From positions 310,001-374,000 of the forward strand of contig NZ_VJZZ01000006.1 of assembly GCF_009659535.1 (NCBI RefSeq): a stretch of DNA of 64,000 nucleotides, written 5' to 3'. This DNA comes from Aggregicoccus sp. 17bor-14. GTDB lineage: Bacteria; Myxococcota; Myxococcia; Myxococcales; Myxococcaceae. The translations under genes were made by a program, and so were the position numbers. The notes below the pieces were generated by a model that had not been told where the DNA came from, did not search any database, and saw only the letters and a program-made list of their open reading frames with translations. Shown piece by piece: positions 8,683 through 16,538 of this stretch. Within the stretch, counting starts at the first letter, position 1; each line of letters begins with the position of its first letter.

Positions 8683-10062
8683 CTACACCCGCACCGGCTC
8701 CACGCGGATGCGCCGGCCCTTGATGCGCCCCTCGCGCAGCCGCTCGAGCGCCGTGCGCGCCACGCCGCGCGCCACGGCCACGTAGGCGTGGCGGTCGTGC
8801 AGCTCGATCTTCCCCACGTCCGTGGCCTGCAGCCCCCCGGCCTCACCCGTGAGCGCGCCGAGGATGTCTCCCGGGCGCATCTTGTCCTTGCGGCCCGCGT
8901 CGATGAACAGGGTCGCCATGGGGGCCTCCAGCGACGGCGGGGGTGAGGCTTCGGGGCCGGGCTCCGCGCGCTCGAGGGGCTTGCCGGTGAAGCGCTCCAG
9001 CTCCTCCACCTTCGGGGCCTCGCGCGCGCTCGCGAGCGAGAGGGCCACCCCCGTGCGCCCGGCGCGGCCGGTGCGCCCGATGCGGTGCACGTAGATCTCC
9101 GGCTGCTGCGGCAGCTCGAAGTTGAGCACCGCGTCCAGCGCCTCCACGTCGATGCCGCGCGCCGCCACGTCCGTGGCCACGAGCACGCGGGTGCTGCCGT
9201 TGCGGAAGGTGGCCATCACCCGGTCGCGCTCGCTCTGCTCGAGGTCTCCCTGCAGCCCCGCGCAGCTCACCCCGCCCGAGCGCAGGAAGCGCTCCACGTC
9301 CGCTACGCTCGCCTTGAAGTTGCAGAACACGATGGCGCTGGCCGGCTGGTACTCGCGCAGGAGGCGCAGCAGCAGCGCAGGCTTCTGCTCCACTTCGCAG
9401 GTGTAGAGGCGCTGCTGGATGTCGGGCGCCGCCTGCGTCTCGGCGGCGATGGTGACGCGCGCCGGGGTGCGCTGGAAGGCGCGGCTGAGGGCCTCGATGT
9501 CCGGCGGGAAGGTGGCGCTGAAGAGCACCGTCTGCCGCGAGGCGGGCGTGGTCGCGAGGATGCGCTCCATGTCCTCGCGAAAGCCCATGTCCAGCATGCG
9601 GTCCGCCTCGTCGAGCACCACGGTGGTGAGGGCGCGCGTGTCCAGGGCGCGGCGCTCGAGCAGGTCCAGGACCCGCCCCGGCGTGCCCACCGCCACGTGG
9701 GCGCCCTTCTCCAGCGCACCCACCTGCGGGCGCACCGGCTGGCCGCCGGCGAGCTCCAGCACGGTGAGGCCGGGAAGCCTCCGCGCGAGCCGGCGCACCT
9801 CGCTCACCACCTGCGCACACAGCTCGCGGGTGGGACAGAGGACGAGCGCCTGCACCTCGCGCCGCTCGAGCTGCACCTTCTGCAGCATCGGCAGCGCGAA
9901 GGCGGCGGTCTTGCCGCTGCCCGTCTGGGACTGGCCGATGAGGTCCTGGCCCTGCAGCAGCACGGGGATGCTCTGGGCCTGGATGGGGGTGAGCTGCGCG
10001 AAGCCCAGCTCCCGCACGACCTGGAGGAGCGGGGGAGCAAGCGCGAGGGAGGCGAAGTCCAT
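8683..10062 (-). CDS. dbpA: ATP-dependent RNA helicase DbpA
   Basis: The 459-residue DEAD-box helicase starts at ATG 10062 (MDFASLALAPPLL). An in-frame extension reaching 10815 is antisense to the next gene and is discarded. Visible motifs in order are the Q motif (LTPIQAQSIPVLL), Walker A SQTGSGKT, PTRELCAQ, VLDEADRMLD, SATFP, a helicase C domain with VATDVAARGID, and HRIGRTGRAGRTG. The C-terminal 80 residues (RPGDILGALTGEAGGL through YVAVARGVA) match the DbpA RNA-binding domain, which in E. coli recognises hairpin 92 of 23S rRNA during 50S subunit assembly. It is divergent from the pseudouridine synthase at 10087 with only 24 bases between them, so their promoters must overlap the flanking genes. 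Confidence 0.95.
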   Translation of the reverse strand: MDFASLALAPPLLQVVRELGFAQLTPIQAQSIPVLLQGQDLIGQSQTGSGKTAAFALPMLQKVQLERREVQALVLCPTRELCAQVVSEVRRLARRLPGLTVLELAGGQPVRPQVGALEKGAHVAVGTPGRVLDLLERRALDTRALTTVVLDEADRMLDMGFREDMERILATTPASRQTVLFSATFPPDIEALSRAFQRTPARVTIAAETQAAPDIQQRLYTCEVEQKPALLLRLLREYQPASAIVFCNFKASVADVERFLRSGGVSCAGLQGDLEQSERDRVMATFRNGSTRVLVATDVAARGIDVEALDAVLNFELPQQPEIYVHRIGRTGRAGRTGVALSLASAREAPKVEELERFTGKPLERAEPGPEASPPPSLEAPMATLFIDAGRKDKMRPGDILGALTGEAGGLQATDVGKIELHDRHAYVAVARGVARTALERLREGRIKGRRIRVEPVRV

Positions 10063-10086
10063 GGACGGGTCCTGTAGGGTGGGCCG

Positions 10087-10998
10087 GTGCAGCCCAAGGC
10101 GCGACTCAACGATGGCTACGTGTACCGCGAGAAGCTGGGAAGACCTCCTGGCAAGAGCGCGCTCGCATACCTGACGGACAAGTACCGGCACTCCTCCGCC
10201 GAGGAGTGGGCGGCGCGCTTCCTGCGCGGCGAGGTGCAGCTGGACGGCGTGCAGGCGCATGGGCACGAGGCGCTGCGCATCGGCCACGAGCTGTGCTGGC
10301 ATCGGCCGCCCTGGGTGGAGGCGGAGGCGCCCTGTCACTTCGCGCTCGTGCACGAGGACGGAGCGCTCATTGCAGTGGTGAAGCCCAGCGGTCTGCCCAC
10401 GCTGCCCTCCGGTGGCTTCCTCCAGCACACGCTCCTGCACCTGGTGCAGCAGCAGTGGCCCGAGGCGGTGCCCCTGCACCGGCTGGGGCGAGCGACTTCG
10501 GGCCTGGTGCTCTTCGCGCGCAGCTCCGAGGCCGCGCGCGGGGTGAGTCAGCGCTGGCACGACGGAGACGTGGAGAAGCGCTACCGGGCGCTCGCGGACG
10601 GCGTCGCGCGCGAAGAGCACTACGACATCCGCGCGCCCATCGGGCTGGTGCCGCACCCGCTGCTGGGCGAGGTGCACGGAGCGATCAGCAGCGGCAAGGC
10701 CTCGCGCAGCAGCGCGCGGGTACTGGAGCGGCACGAGGCGCACACGCTGTTCGAGGTGCACATCCACACGGGGCGGCCGGAGCAGATCCGCATCCACCTC
10801 GCGTTCATCGGACATCCGCTGGCCGGGGACCCGGTGTTCGCCGAGGGAGGCCTGCCGCGGGCCGAGTCACCTGGGCTGCCCGGGGACGGCGGCTACCTGC
10901 TGCATGCGGAGTCGCTCGCCTTCACGCATCCGCTCACGGGCGAGCGCCTGCACCTGCACGCGCCGCCGCCGCCCGAGCTGCGAGTCACCGAGCGTTGA
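10087..10998 (+). CDS. RluA-family pseudouridine synthase with Gly at the catalytic Asp position
   Basis: The 303-residue protein has the RluA/RsuA pseudouridine synthase fold. An N-terminal S4-like part ([19 protein letters not shown]) is followed by [15 protein letters not shown] and a C-terminal [20 protein letters not shown]. The catalytic loop normally reads HRLDR-x-TSG. Here it reads [10 protein letters not shown] at residues 131-140 (codon GGG), so the nucleophilic Asp is replaced by Gly134. All other loop residues are kept. Either this is a specialised subfamily using another residue or binding RNA without catalysis, or it is inactive. The open reading frame is intact and the rest is well conserved, which argues against decay. 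The stop codon lies at the start of a tandem repeat. Confidence 0.88.
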   Translation: MQPKARLNDGYVYREKLGRPPGKSALAYLTDKYRHSSAEEWAARFLRGEVQLDGVQAHGHEALRIGHELCWHRPPWVEAEAPCHFALVHEDGALIAVVKPSGLPTLPSGGFLQHTLLHLVQQQWPEAVPLHRLGRATSGLVLFARSSEAARGVSQRWHDGDVEKRYRALADGVAREEHYDIRAPIGLVPHPLLGEVHGAISSGKASRSSARVLERHEAHTLFEVHIHTGRPEQIRIHLAFIGHPLAGDPVFAEGGLPRAESPGLPGDGGYLLHAESLAFTHPLTGERLHLHAPPPPELRVTER

Positions 10999-11079
10999 CG
11001 GAAGTTGAGCCCCGTCTCGCTGCGAGGCACGGCGCGATGACGGGAGCTGGGCCTGTCTGCGCAGCGGGGCACGGCGCGA
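10996..11079 (+). repeat. Degenerate 42-base tandem repeat
   Basis: Two diverged copies of a 42-base unit run head to tail (10996-11037 and 11038-11079), each opening with TGACGG. The 17 bases GCACGGCGCGATGACGG are identical at 11027-11043 and 11069-11085. The first unit begins exactly at the stop codon of the pseudouridine synthase gene, and a partial third copy opens at 11080. No coding role is evident. Confidence 0.7.
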
Positions 11080-11554
11080 TGACGGCCGCCTCAGCGCCCA
11101 CAGTGCTCTGGAGGGGCCGGGAAGGAACGGGGCCGGAGCGTGAGCGCCCAGCGCGAGGGGGCGCCGCCGGCACGTCGCGCTCCGGGGAAGCACGGCGAGC
11201 AGGCGAGGGGGGCGTGACGGGCCGGAGCCGTGGACGAAACGTTCCGGCCTGGAAGGAAGCTTCATTCCAGGGGTGCTCGGGTCCGCCGAGGCGCTCAAGG
11301 CCTGAAAATTGTTCAGCAAAACCCCCGACATCTCAGAACAGGGGCTCGCGTTACTGCGCCCGGGACCCCCTCTCTGCGTGACCCCTGAGCGCCGCGCAGG
11401 CCGATGCCCGCTCGCGCTCGGCCGCCACGAAGCATGCCTGCCCGGTCCTGCCTTCCCAGGGGCCCTGCGACGGCGTGCGCGCGGGGCCGGAGCGCCCGCT
11501 CCAGCTGCCCCCCGCTCATCCGGTGGCGGCGTGCGAGCGACGTCCGTCCGAGAC
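10999..11554. other. Gene-free convergent intergenic region
   Basis: These 556 bases between two convergent genes hold no open reading frame with sensible codon use. They contain the 42-base tandem repeat, a 24-base near-palindrome at 11248-11271, and a locally AT-rich stretch around 11303-11325 with the small inverted repeat CTGAA-AATTG-TTCAG followed by CAAAA. That last element could be a weak terminator. No tRNA or known RNA family was recognised. Confidence 0.6.
11248..11271. promoter_or_regulatory. 24-base near-perfect palindrome
   Basis: The arms CCTGGAA and TTCCAGG flank the palindromic core GAAGCTTC, so the whole 24 bases are self-complementary except for one mismatched pair. It could be a hairpin at the end of a transcript or a protein-binding dyad. 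There is no T-tract next to it, so a standard terminator is unlikely. Confidence 0.45.
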
Positions 11555-12046
11555 CTAGAGCCCGAGCCCCTCACGGATGGTCGCGACGATCTCCTCGGGC
11601 GTCCCCGCCACATCGACCTGCAGCGCCCCCTTCGGGGTCTGCAGCGTCGCGAGCTGACTGCCGAGCAGGTCCTCCGGCATGAAGTGCCCGACCCGGTGCG
11701 CGAGCCGCGAGCGCAGGAGCTCCGGGCTTCCCGTGAGGTGCACGAGCTTCACGCGCGCGGGATCGGTCTCCTCGATCAGCACCCGGCGTGCGCGCTCGGT
11801 GAGGGCGCTGCACGCGAGCACGGCATCCTCCCCTTGCGCGAGCAGATGCGAGATGAGGCCCGCGAGCACGCGCAGCCAGGGCTCGCGGTCCTGCGCATCC
11901 AGCGGATGGCCCGCGCGCATCTTCGCGACGTTGGCAGGCGAGTGGAAGTCGTCCGCATCGAAGAAGCCCCAGCCGAGCGCATGCGCGAGCGCGATGCCCA
12001 CCGTGGTCTTGCCCGAGCCCGAGACGCCCATGAGGATGACGACCAT
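11555..12046 (-). CDS. gntK: Gluconokinase
   Basis: The 163-residue cytoplasmic P-loop kinase phosphorylates gluconate to 6-phosphogluconate, feeding the pentose phosphate or Entner-Doudoroff route. The Walker A motif GVSGSGKTT is at residues 7-15. The gluconokinase signature GWGFFDADDFHSPANVAKM follows, then GHPLDAQDREPWL and a conserved ACSAL segment. The length is normal for the GntK family. The start is ATG 12046 (MVVILMGVSG); the much longer in-frame ORF upstream is antisense to other genes. It sits 77 bases after two glycosyltransferase genes on the same strand, but a functional link is not obvious. Confidence 0.95.
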   Translation of the reverse strand: MVVILMGVSGSGKTTVGIALAHALGWGFFDADDFHSPANVAKMRAGHPLDAQDREPWLRVLAGLISHLLAQGEDAVLACSALTERARRVLIEETDPARVKLVHLTGSPELLRSRLAHRVGHFMPEDLLGSQLATLQTPKGALQVDVAGTPEEIVATIREGLGL

Positions 12047-12123
12047 GCGCGAGAGCCTAACGCGCTGACCGCGCGAGGTGAGGCGGGATGGGCCCGAGTG
12101 GCGCGCAGTGCACGGCCGCCTGC

Positions 12124-13113
12124 TCAGCCCCCCAGCCGCTTCCACAGCGAGCGCTGCCGCCGCGCCGCGCGCACGTCCGACCAGTCCACCACGCTGTCGT
12201 GCACGTTCTCGCGTCCCTGCTGCGCCTCGGGAAGCGTGCCCGCCTCCACCTCGCGCACGAGCGAAGGCAGGCGCGCGTAGAAGGTGGGGGAGCGGAACTC
12301 GGGGTGCAGGCTCCAGAGGCCCGCTCCCTCGCCGAGGAACTCGAGCCTCCGCCAGGGCCCGCGCTCCATCGCGCGGGTGAAGTGGTTCTCCGGCTCGCGG
12401 AAGGGCGGGTTGCCGGCACGCAGCGCGCGCAGCACGTGCACCGGCGGCGCGAGGCGGCGGCGCACGGGGCCCGCGCGCGAGAGCAGCTTCTCCAGGTCCA
12501 CGAAGAACACGCGCGTGCTGAAGCGGCGGAAGAGGAAGGCGCGCGGGATGAGCGGGTCGGGCTGGGCCCAGCGCTCGGGCACGAGCAGCTGCCCGTCCGC
12601 GCGCGGAGGCCCGCCGAGGGGGCTGCAGCAGAGCACCTCCTCGCGCGCCTCCAGGTGCCGCGCGGCCTCGGCGAGCCAGGTCGCGCTCGCGCCGCCCAGC
12701 AGCATGTCCGCATCCAGGTGCAGCACGTGCCGGTGCGCGGCCGCGTGCAGGCCGAAGAGGTACGAGTAGTAGGGCCCGCCGCGCGCGTCCTTCTCGGGGA
12801 CGGGCTGCCCCGCGAAGAAGCGCTCCGCAATCGCCCTGCGCGTGGAGGCGGCGTAGTCCACCTCGCGCACCCGCACGCGCGGGTCCTGCGCCTGCAGCCC
12901 GGAGAGGAGCCGCTCCATCAGGGGCCTGCGCTCGACCCATGCCTCGCTGAAGCGCGCGCCCTGGCTGCGGTGCAGGTCGAGCACCAGGAGGATCTCCTGC
13001 GCCCCCGGGCCCACCTGCCGCAGCTGGTGCGGAAGGATGTGCTGCGCGTGCGGGAAGTCCGTGGGCGCGAGGTTCACCTGCAGCGTGACGGGCGGAGCGG
13101 AGGGCACCGGCAT
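12124..13113 (-). CDS. Glycosyltransferase, GT-A fold
   Basis: This 329-residue putative glycosyltransferase has a predicted nucleotide-sugar binding core of the GT-A type. The metal-binding DxD motif is in RHVLHLDADMLLGG near residue 135. The N-terminal strand EILLVLDLHRSQG differs from the classical GT2 start, so the exact family is uncertain. No membrane segment or signal peptide is present. The gene follows the GT2 gene at 13117 by three bases, so the two are almost certainly co-transcribed and probably act on the same glycan. RHVLHLDADM together with the neighbour is the main evidence; acceptor and donor are unknown. Confidence 0.75.
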   Translation of the reverse strand: MPVPSAPPVTLQVNLAPTDFPHAQHILPHQLRQVGPGAQEILLVLDLHRSQGARFSEAWVERRPLMERLLSGLQAQDPRVRVREVDYAASTRRAIAERFFAGQPVPEKDARGGPYYSYLFGLHAAAHRHVLHLDADMLLGGASATWLAEAARHLEAREEVLCCSPLGGPPRADGQLLVPERWAQPDPLIPRAFLFRRFSTRVFFVDLEKLLSRAGPVRRRLAPPVHVLRALRAGNPPFREPENHFTRAMERGPWRRLEFLGEGAGLWSLHPEFRSPTFYARLPSLVREVEAGTLPEAQQGRENVHDSVVDWSDVRAARRQRSLWKRLGG

Positions 13114-13116
13114 CGT

Positions 13117-13947
13117 CTACTCCAGCTGCCCTGCGCGCACCCGCTCGAAGAGCTCGGCGTACGCGCCCTCGCGGTACAGCTGCACCATGCGGGGGAAGGC
13201 GCCCTCGCGCAGCGCGCGCAGGTAGCGGTACTTCGCCGAGTGGTAGCCCGCGACCGCCCACGCGAGCCGCCACGCGTCCGCGCCGCCGCGCAGGAAGGCC
13301 CCGTGCAGGAGGCCATCGCGAACCAGGTGCGCGGGGCGCTGCAGCAGCGCGGGCTTGGGCTTCCGCCCTTCCGCGTGGGCGCGCAGGGCCCAGAGCAGGG
13401 CGTAGCGCTCCTCCTTCTGCGAGCGGCGCTCCACGGAGGTGGCGAAGCGGTGCTCGATGGGGGCGTGCAGGCGCGGGGCGCGCATGCGCGGCAGCGCCTC
13501 GTGGACGATCATCTCCGGGCGCCAGCGGGCCGTGTCGCGGCGCACGAGCCGCGCGCGCCACTCGGTGCGGTAGCGAAAGCGCCGCCCGGGCAGCTCCGCC
13601 CAGTCGCGGCGGGGGAGCCGGTAGAGGGCCTCCGTGGGCCCCGATGCCTTCCACGCGCGCAGCACCTCGAGCGCGCCGGGCCCGAAGGCCTCGTCCGAGT
13701 CGAGGAAGAGCACGTAGTCGCACGCGCCCAGCGCCTCCACGGCCGCCGCGCGCGCCGCGCCGTAGCCCTGCCAGGGGAGGGACACCGAGCGCGCCCCGAG
13801 GCTGCGCGCGAGCTCGACCGAGCCGTCGTCCGAGAGCGAGTCCAGCGCCACCACGTCGTCGCACACGGCGAGCAGCCCCTGCAGCGCAGCGCCGAGGGTG
13901 TCGCGGTTGTTGCGGTGCAGCACGTAGCCGCCGAGTCTCACGGGCAC
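13117..13947 (-). CDS. Family 2 glycosyltransferase, WaaE/KdtX-like
   Basis: The product is about 276 residues with a GT2 core: CDDVVALDSLSDDGSVELA, then LGARSVSLPWQGYGAARAAA, then DYVLFLDSDEAFG, where DSDE is the metal-binding DxD. This order matches the WaaE/KdtX group that adds sugars to lipopolysaccharide cores. A long C-terminal region rich in Arg, Leu and Trp could associate with the membrane. The start is inferred as GTG 13947 (VPVRLGGYVL), where homology begins and a GAGGGG lies upstream. The in-frame ORF to 14265 is antisense to the next gene and is not used. It is probably the first gene of a GT-GT-gntK transcription unit. Confidence 0.8.
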   Translation of the reverse strand: MPVRLGGYVLHRNNRDTLGAALQGLLAVCDDVVALDSLSDDGSVELARSLGARSVSLPWQGYGAARAAAVEALGACDYVLFLDSDEAFGPGALEVLRAWKASGPTEALYRLPRRDWAELPGRRFRYRTEWRARLVRRDTARWRPEMIVHEALPRMRAPRLHAPIEHRFATSVERRSQKEERYALLWALRAHAEGRKPKPALLQRPAHLVRDGLLHGAFLRGGADAWRLAWAVAGYHSAKYRYLRALREGAFPRMVQLYREGAYAELFERVRAGQLE

Positions 13948-14137
13948 CCCATGGCCCCTCGCTAGCGCGCCGGAGCCTCGGCTGGCAACAGGGCAGGCAG
14001 GGGCGCCCGACGCGGCAGCGCGCGCGCTCCTGCCTGGCTGCCCCGCGTGCGGCCGGGAGCGCGGGGAGCCGAGGGGAGGGGAGGTGCCTACCGTTGAGGC
14101 CAACCCCCCGCTTTCGCCCAGGCAAGGAGCCCCGCCG

Positions 14138-14680
14138 ATGTTCTCCGTCTCCCAGCTGCCCGCACTCGAGAAGCTGAACCTGCCCGCCCCGCTGAAGGAG
14201 GCGGTGGGGAGGCTCACGGACACCAGCGCCGCGGCGGGGGTGATGTCGCGGCCGTTGCTGGGCAAGCTCCCGCTGCGCCGGCTCGTCCCGCAGGACGTGC
14301 ACTCGGTGCTCGACTACGCGGGCGCCGCGATGGTGGCAGGCGCGGGGCTGAGCGCCGCCCGCGCTCCGGAGGCGCGCATCGCGGGGGCCATCCTCGGGCT
14401 CGCCGGCCTGGGCGTGTCGCTGTGCACCGACTACCGGCTCAGCCTCAAGAAGCTCATCCCCATCGAGGTGCACGAGGCCATCGACTACGGGTGGAGCTTC
14501 GCGGTGCTCGCGGCCCCCTTCGCGCTGAGCTACGCGCGGCGCGCGCCGGTGGTGGCCGCGCTGCACTGCTTCAACGCCCTGTCCACCATCGCCGCCTCGC
14601 TCGTCACCGACTACCGTGGGCGCCGCGACGTGCACTGGACACCCCGGCTCGCCACCGACCCGGGGCCGATCAACGCCTGA
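14138..14680 (+). CDS. Small integral membrane protein, unknown function
   Basis: The 180-residue protein is not recognised. After a soluble N-terminal 45 residues it has four hydrophobic segments: VLDYAGAAMVAGAGLSAA, AILGLAGLGVSLC, WSFAVLAAPFALSYA and ALHCFNALSTIAASL. The motif TDYR occurs after the second and fourth segments, and DY also occurs at the start of the first and third (VLDYAG, AIDYGW). This suggests an internal duplication of a two-helix unit. AAGGAG upstream supports ATG 14138. It is the first gene of a likely three-gene operon with an HTH-zinc ribbon protein (25 bases downstream) and a histidine kinase. Confidence 0.75.
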   Translation: MFSVSQLPALEKLNLPAPLKEAVGRLTDTSAAAGVMSRPLLGKLPLRRLVPQDVHSVLDYAGAAMVAGAGLSAARAPEARIAGAILGLAGLGVSLCTDYRLSLKKLIPIEVHEAIDYGWSFAVLAAPFALSYARRAPVVAALHCFNALSTIAASLVTDYRGRRDVHWTPRLATDPGPINA

Positions 14681-14705
14681 GGCAACGCAGAAGAGGAGCC
14701 CTGTC

Positions 14706-15032
14706 ATGAGCAGTGAGCCGGTGCCGGGGGCCCGCGGCAGCACGGTGCGCAGCGCGCTGAGGGAGGCGCTGCGCACGGGCAGCGAGGACGAGCTGCGCAC
14801 GGCCCGCGACCTCAGCGCCGCGGTGGGCATCCGCGAGAAGGACGTGGCCGAGCACCTGCTTCACCTGGAGCGCTCGCTCAAGCCCGAGGGGCTGCGGCTC
14901 GAGGTGCAGCCGGCCGAGTGCCTCGCCTGCGGCTACGTGTTCCGCGAGCGCACGCGCCTCACCCGGCCCGGCGCCTGTCCGCAGTGCCGCAGCACGCGCA
15001 TCGACCCGCCGGCCTTCCGCATCGCGGGCTGA
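14706..15032 (+). CDS. HTH and zinc-ribbon transcriptional regulator
   Basis: The 108-residue protein has an N-terminal helix-turn-helix (about residues 15-60, LRTARDLSAAVGIREKDVAE). A C-terminal zinc ribbon follows, with two Cys pairs (CLACGYVF and CPQCRSTR). This layout matches a family of predicted regulators that combine an HTH with a rubredoxin-like zinc finger, also common in archaea. GAGGAG upstream of ATG 14706 supports the start. It sits 18 bases before the sensor kinase and 25 bases after the membrane protein gene, so the three may form one regulatory unit. The target is unknown. Confidence 0.82.
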   Translation: MSSEPVPGARGSTVRSALREALRTGSEDELRTARDLSAAVGIREKDVAEHLLHLERSLKPEGLRLEVQPAECLACGYVFRERTRLTRPGACPQCRSTRIDPPAFRIAG

Positions 15033-15050
15033 GGCGCGCGAGGGGACGCC

Positions 15051-16517
15051 ATGCGCCTGCGCACCTTCGTCGTCGCCAGCACCTGCGCCCTGCTGCTGCT
15101 GGGCGTGGGCTCGGCGGTGGGGCTCGCCTGGGCGACGCTGCGGCTGCAGCAGCAGGCCTCCCGGCTCGCGGACGCCATCGTGCGGGTGCGCGCGGCGGAC
15201 GACCTCAAGTTCAGCCTCTTCCTCGTGCAGGTGCTGGGCGAGGCCCAGCGCGCCGGCGTGCAGGACAGCGTGGGCCCGCCGGTGAGCGTGGAGACGCAGC
15301 GCGCGCGGGTGCACGAGCAGCTGCGGCAGGTGGAGCGGCTCACCCGCGGGGCGGCCCCGGACGAGCAGGTGGAGGTGGCCGCGGTGCGCGCGGGCGTGGA
15401 GCGCTACCTCGCGGCTCCGCCGGAGACGGAGCGCGACCGGCTGCGCGAGTGCGTGGCGGCGGCGGACGCGCTGGTGCGCTCGAGCACCGAGCACGCAGAA
15501 GGGGCCCGCGCGGACGCGCAAGGGGTGCAGCGGCGCGCGCGCGTCATCGGCGGGCTCTTCGCCCTCTCCCTCGTCCTCGGCGCCGCGCTCGCGCTGCTCG
15601 CCGCGCGCACCGGCATCTTCCGGCCGCTGGGCGCCATCCGCCATGCGCTCGCCGCCTTCCGCTCGGGGCAGCGCGAGCTGCACGTGGACCAGGAGGGGCC
15701 GCTCGAGGTGCGGGAGATCGCCGCCGAGTTCAACCAGCTGGTGGACACGCTCAACCGCGCGGACGCGCGGCAGCTGCAGTTCCTCGCCGGCGTCGCGCAC
15801 GACCTGCGCACCCCGCTCAACGCCCTCAAGCTCTCCGCGCAGGTGCTCCTGCGCGCCCCCGCGCTGCCGCCGCCGGAGCGCGTGCGCGAGGCGCTGGGGC
15901 GCATCTCGGCGCAGATCGACCGGCTCGAGCGCATGGTGGGAGACCTGCTGGACCGCACCCGTATCGAGGCGGGCAACCTGGAGCTGCGCCCGGAGGCCTG
16001 CGACCTGCGCGCGCTGCTCGCGGAGGTGGTGGAGCTGCACCGCCCCTCGAGCCCGCAGCACGAGCTCGCGCTCGAGGCGCCCGACGCGCGGGTGCCGCTG
16101 CGCTGCGACCCCACCCGCATCTCGCAGGTGCTCACCAACCTGCTCTCCAACGCCATCAAGTACTCGCCCGGCGGCGGCACCATCCGGGTGCGCCTGGAAT
16201 TGGAGGAGGCGCAGGTGAGCGTGAGCGTCACCGACCCGGGGCTCGGCGTCCCTCCGCACGAGCGCGAGCGCATCTTCGAGCCCTTCAAGCGCAGCAGCTC
16301 GCGCAGCGCCGAGATTCCGGGCGTGGGGCTGGGGCTCTCGGTGAGCCGGCGCATCGCGCGCGCCCACGGCGGCGAGCTCGAGGTGCAGGACGCGGGGGAC
16401 GCCGGAGCGCAAGGCTCCACCTTCCGCCTGCGCCTCCCGCGCGCCGGGGCCGACGCGCTGCCGGAGCCTGAAAAGAGAAGCGGCAGGGAGCCCGGAGACT
16501 CCCTGCCGCTCGGGTGA
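15051..16517 (+). CDS. HAMP-domain sensor histidine kinase
   Basis: This 488-residue inner-membrane sensor kinase has membrane segments at about residues 5-28 and 163-186 bounding a helical periplasmic sensor. A HAMP linker follows (about 187-240), then a HisKA domain with the phosphoacceptor His250 in VAHDLRTPLN and a HATPase domain. The ATPase boxes are all present: LTNLLSNAIKY, DPGLGVP and GVGLGLSV. Active site residues look intact. No response regulator gene is adjacent; the small HTH-zinc ribbon protein upstream is the only regulator in the operon and lacks a receiver. The last residues (PEKRSGREPGDSLPLG) are encoded by the terminator hairpin shared with the opposite strand. Confidence 0.93.
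   Translation: MRLRTFVVASTCALLLLGVGSAVGLAWATLRLQQQASRLADAIVRVRAADDLKFSLFLVQVLGEAQRAGVQDSVGPPVSVETQRARVHEQLRQVERLTRGAAPDEQVEVAAVRAGVERYLAAPPETERDRLRECVAAADALVRSSTEHAEGARADAQGVQRRARVIGGLFALSLVLGAALALLAARTGIFRPLGAIRHALAAFRSGQRELHVDQEGPLEVREIAAEFNQLVDTLNRADARQLQFLAGVAHDLRTPLNALKLSAQVLLRAPALPPPERVREALGRISAQIDRLERMVGDLLDRTRIEAGNLELRPEACDLRALLAEVVELHRPSSPQHELALEAPDARVPLRCDPTRISQVLTNLLSNAIKYSPGGGTIRVRLELEEAQVSVSVTDPGLGVPPHERERIFEPFKRSSSRSAEIPGVGLGLSVSRRIARAHGGELEVQDAGDAGAQGSTFRLRLPRAGADALPEPEKRSGREPGDSLPLG
16471..16510 (-). terminator. Rho-independent terminator of the pyrophosphatase gene
   Basis: A perfect 12-base stem (AGCGGCAGGGAG at 16479-16490 with CTCCCTGCCGCT at 16499-16510) has an eight-base loop. 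Read on the minus strand it is followed by TCTCTTTTC, giving the T-rich tail expected after hppA, whose stop is at 16539. The hairpin lies within the last codons of the convergent histidine kinase gene. Confidence 0.8.
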
Positions 16518-16538
16518 GTCACACGCTCAGGGGTGCGC

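Noticed and set aside
8683-10815. A 710-residue version of DbpA starting at 10815
   Set aside because: The first 250 residues are antisense to the pseudouridine synthase gene; the helicase Q-motif region starts at ATG 10062.
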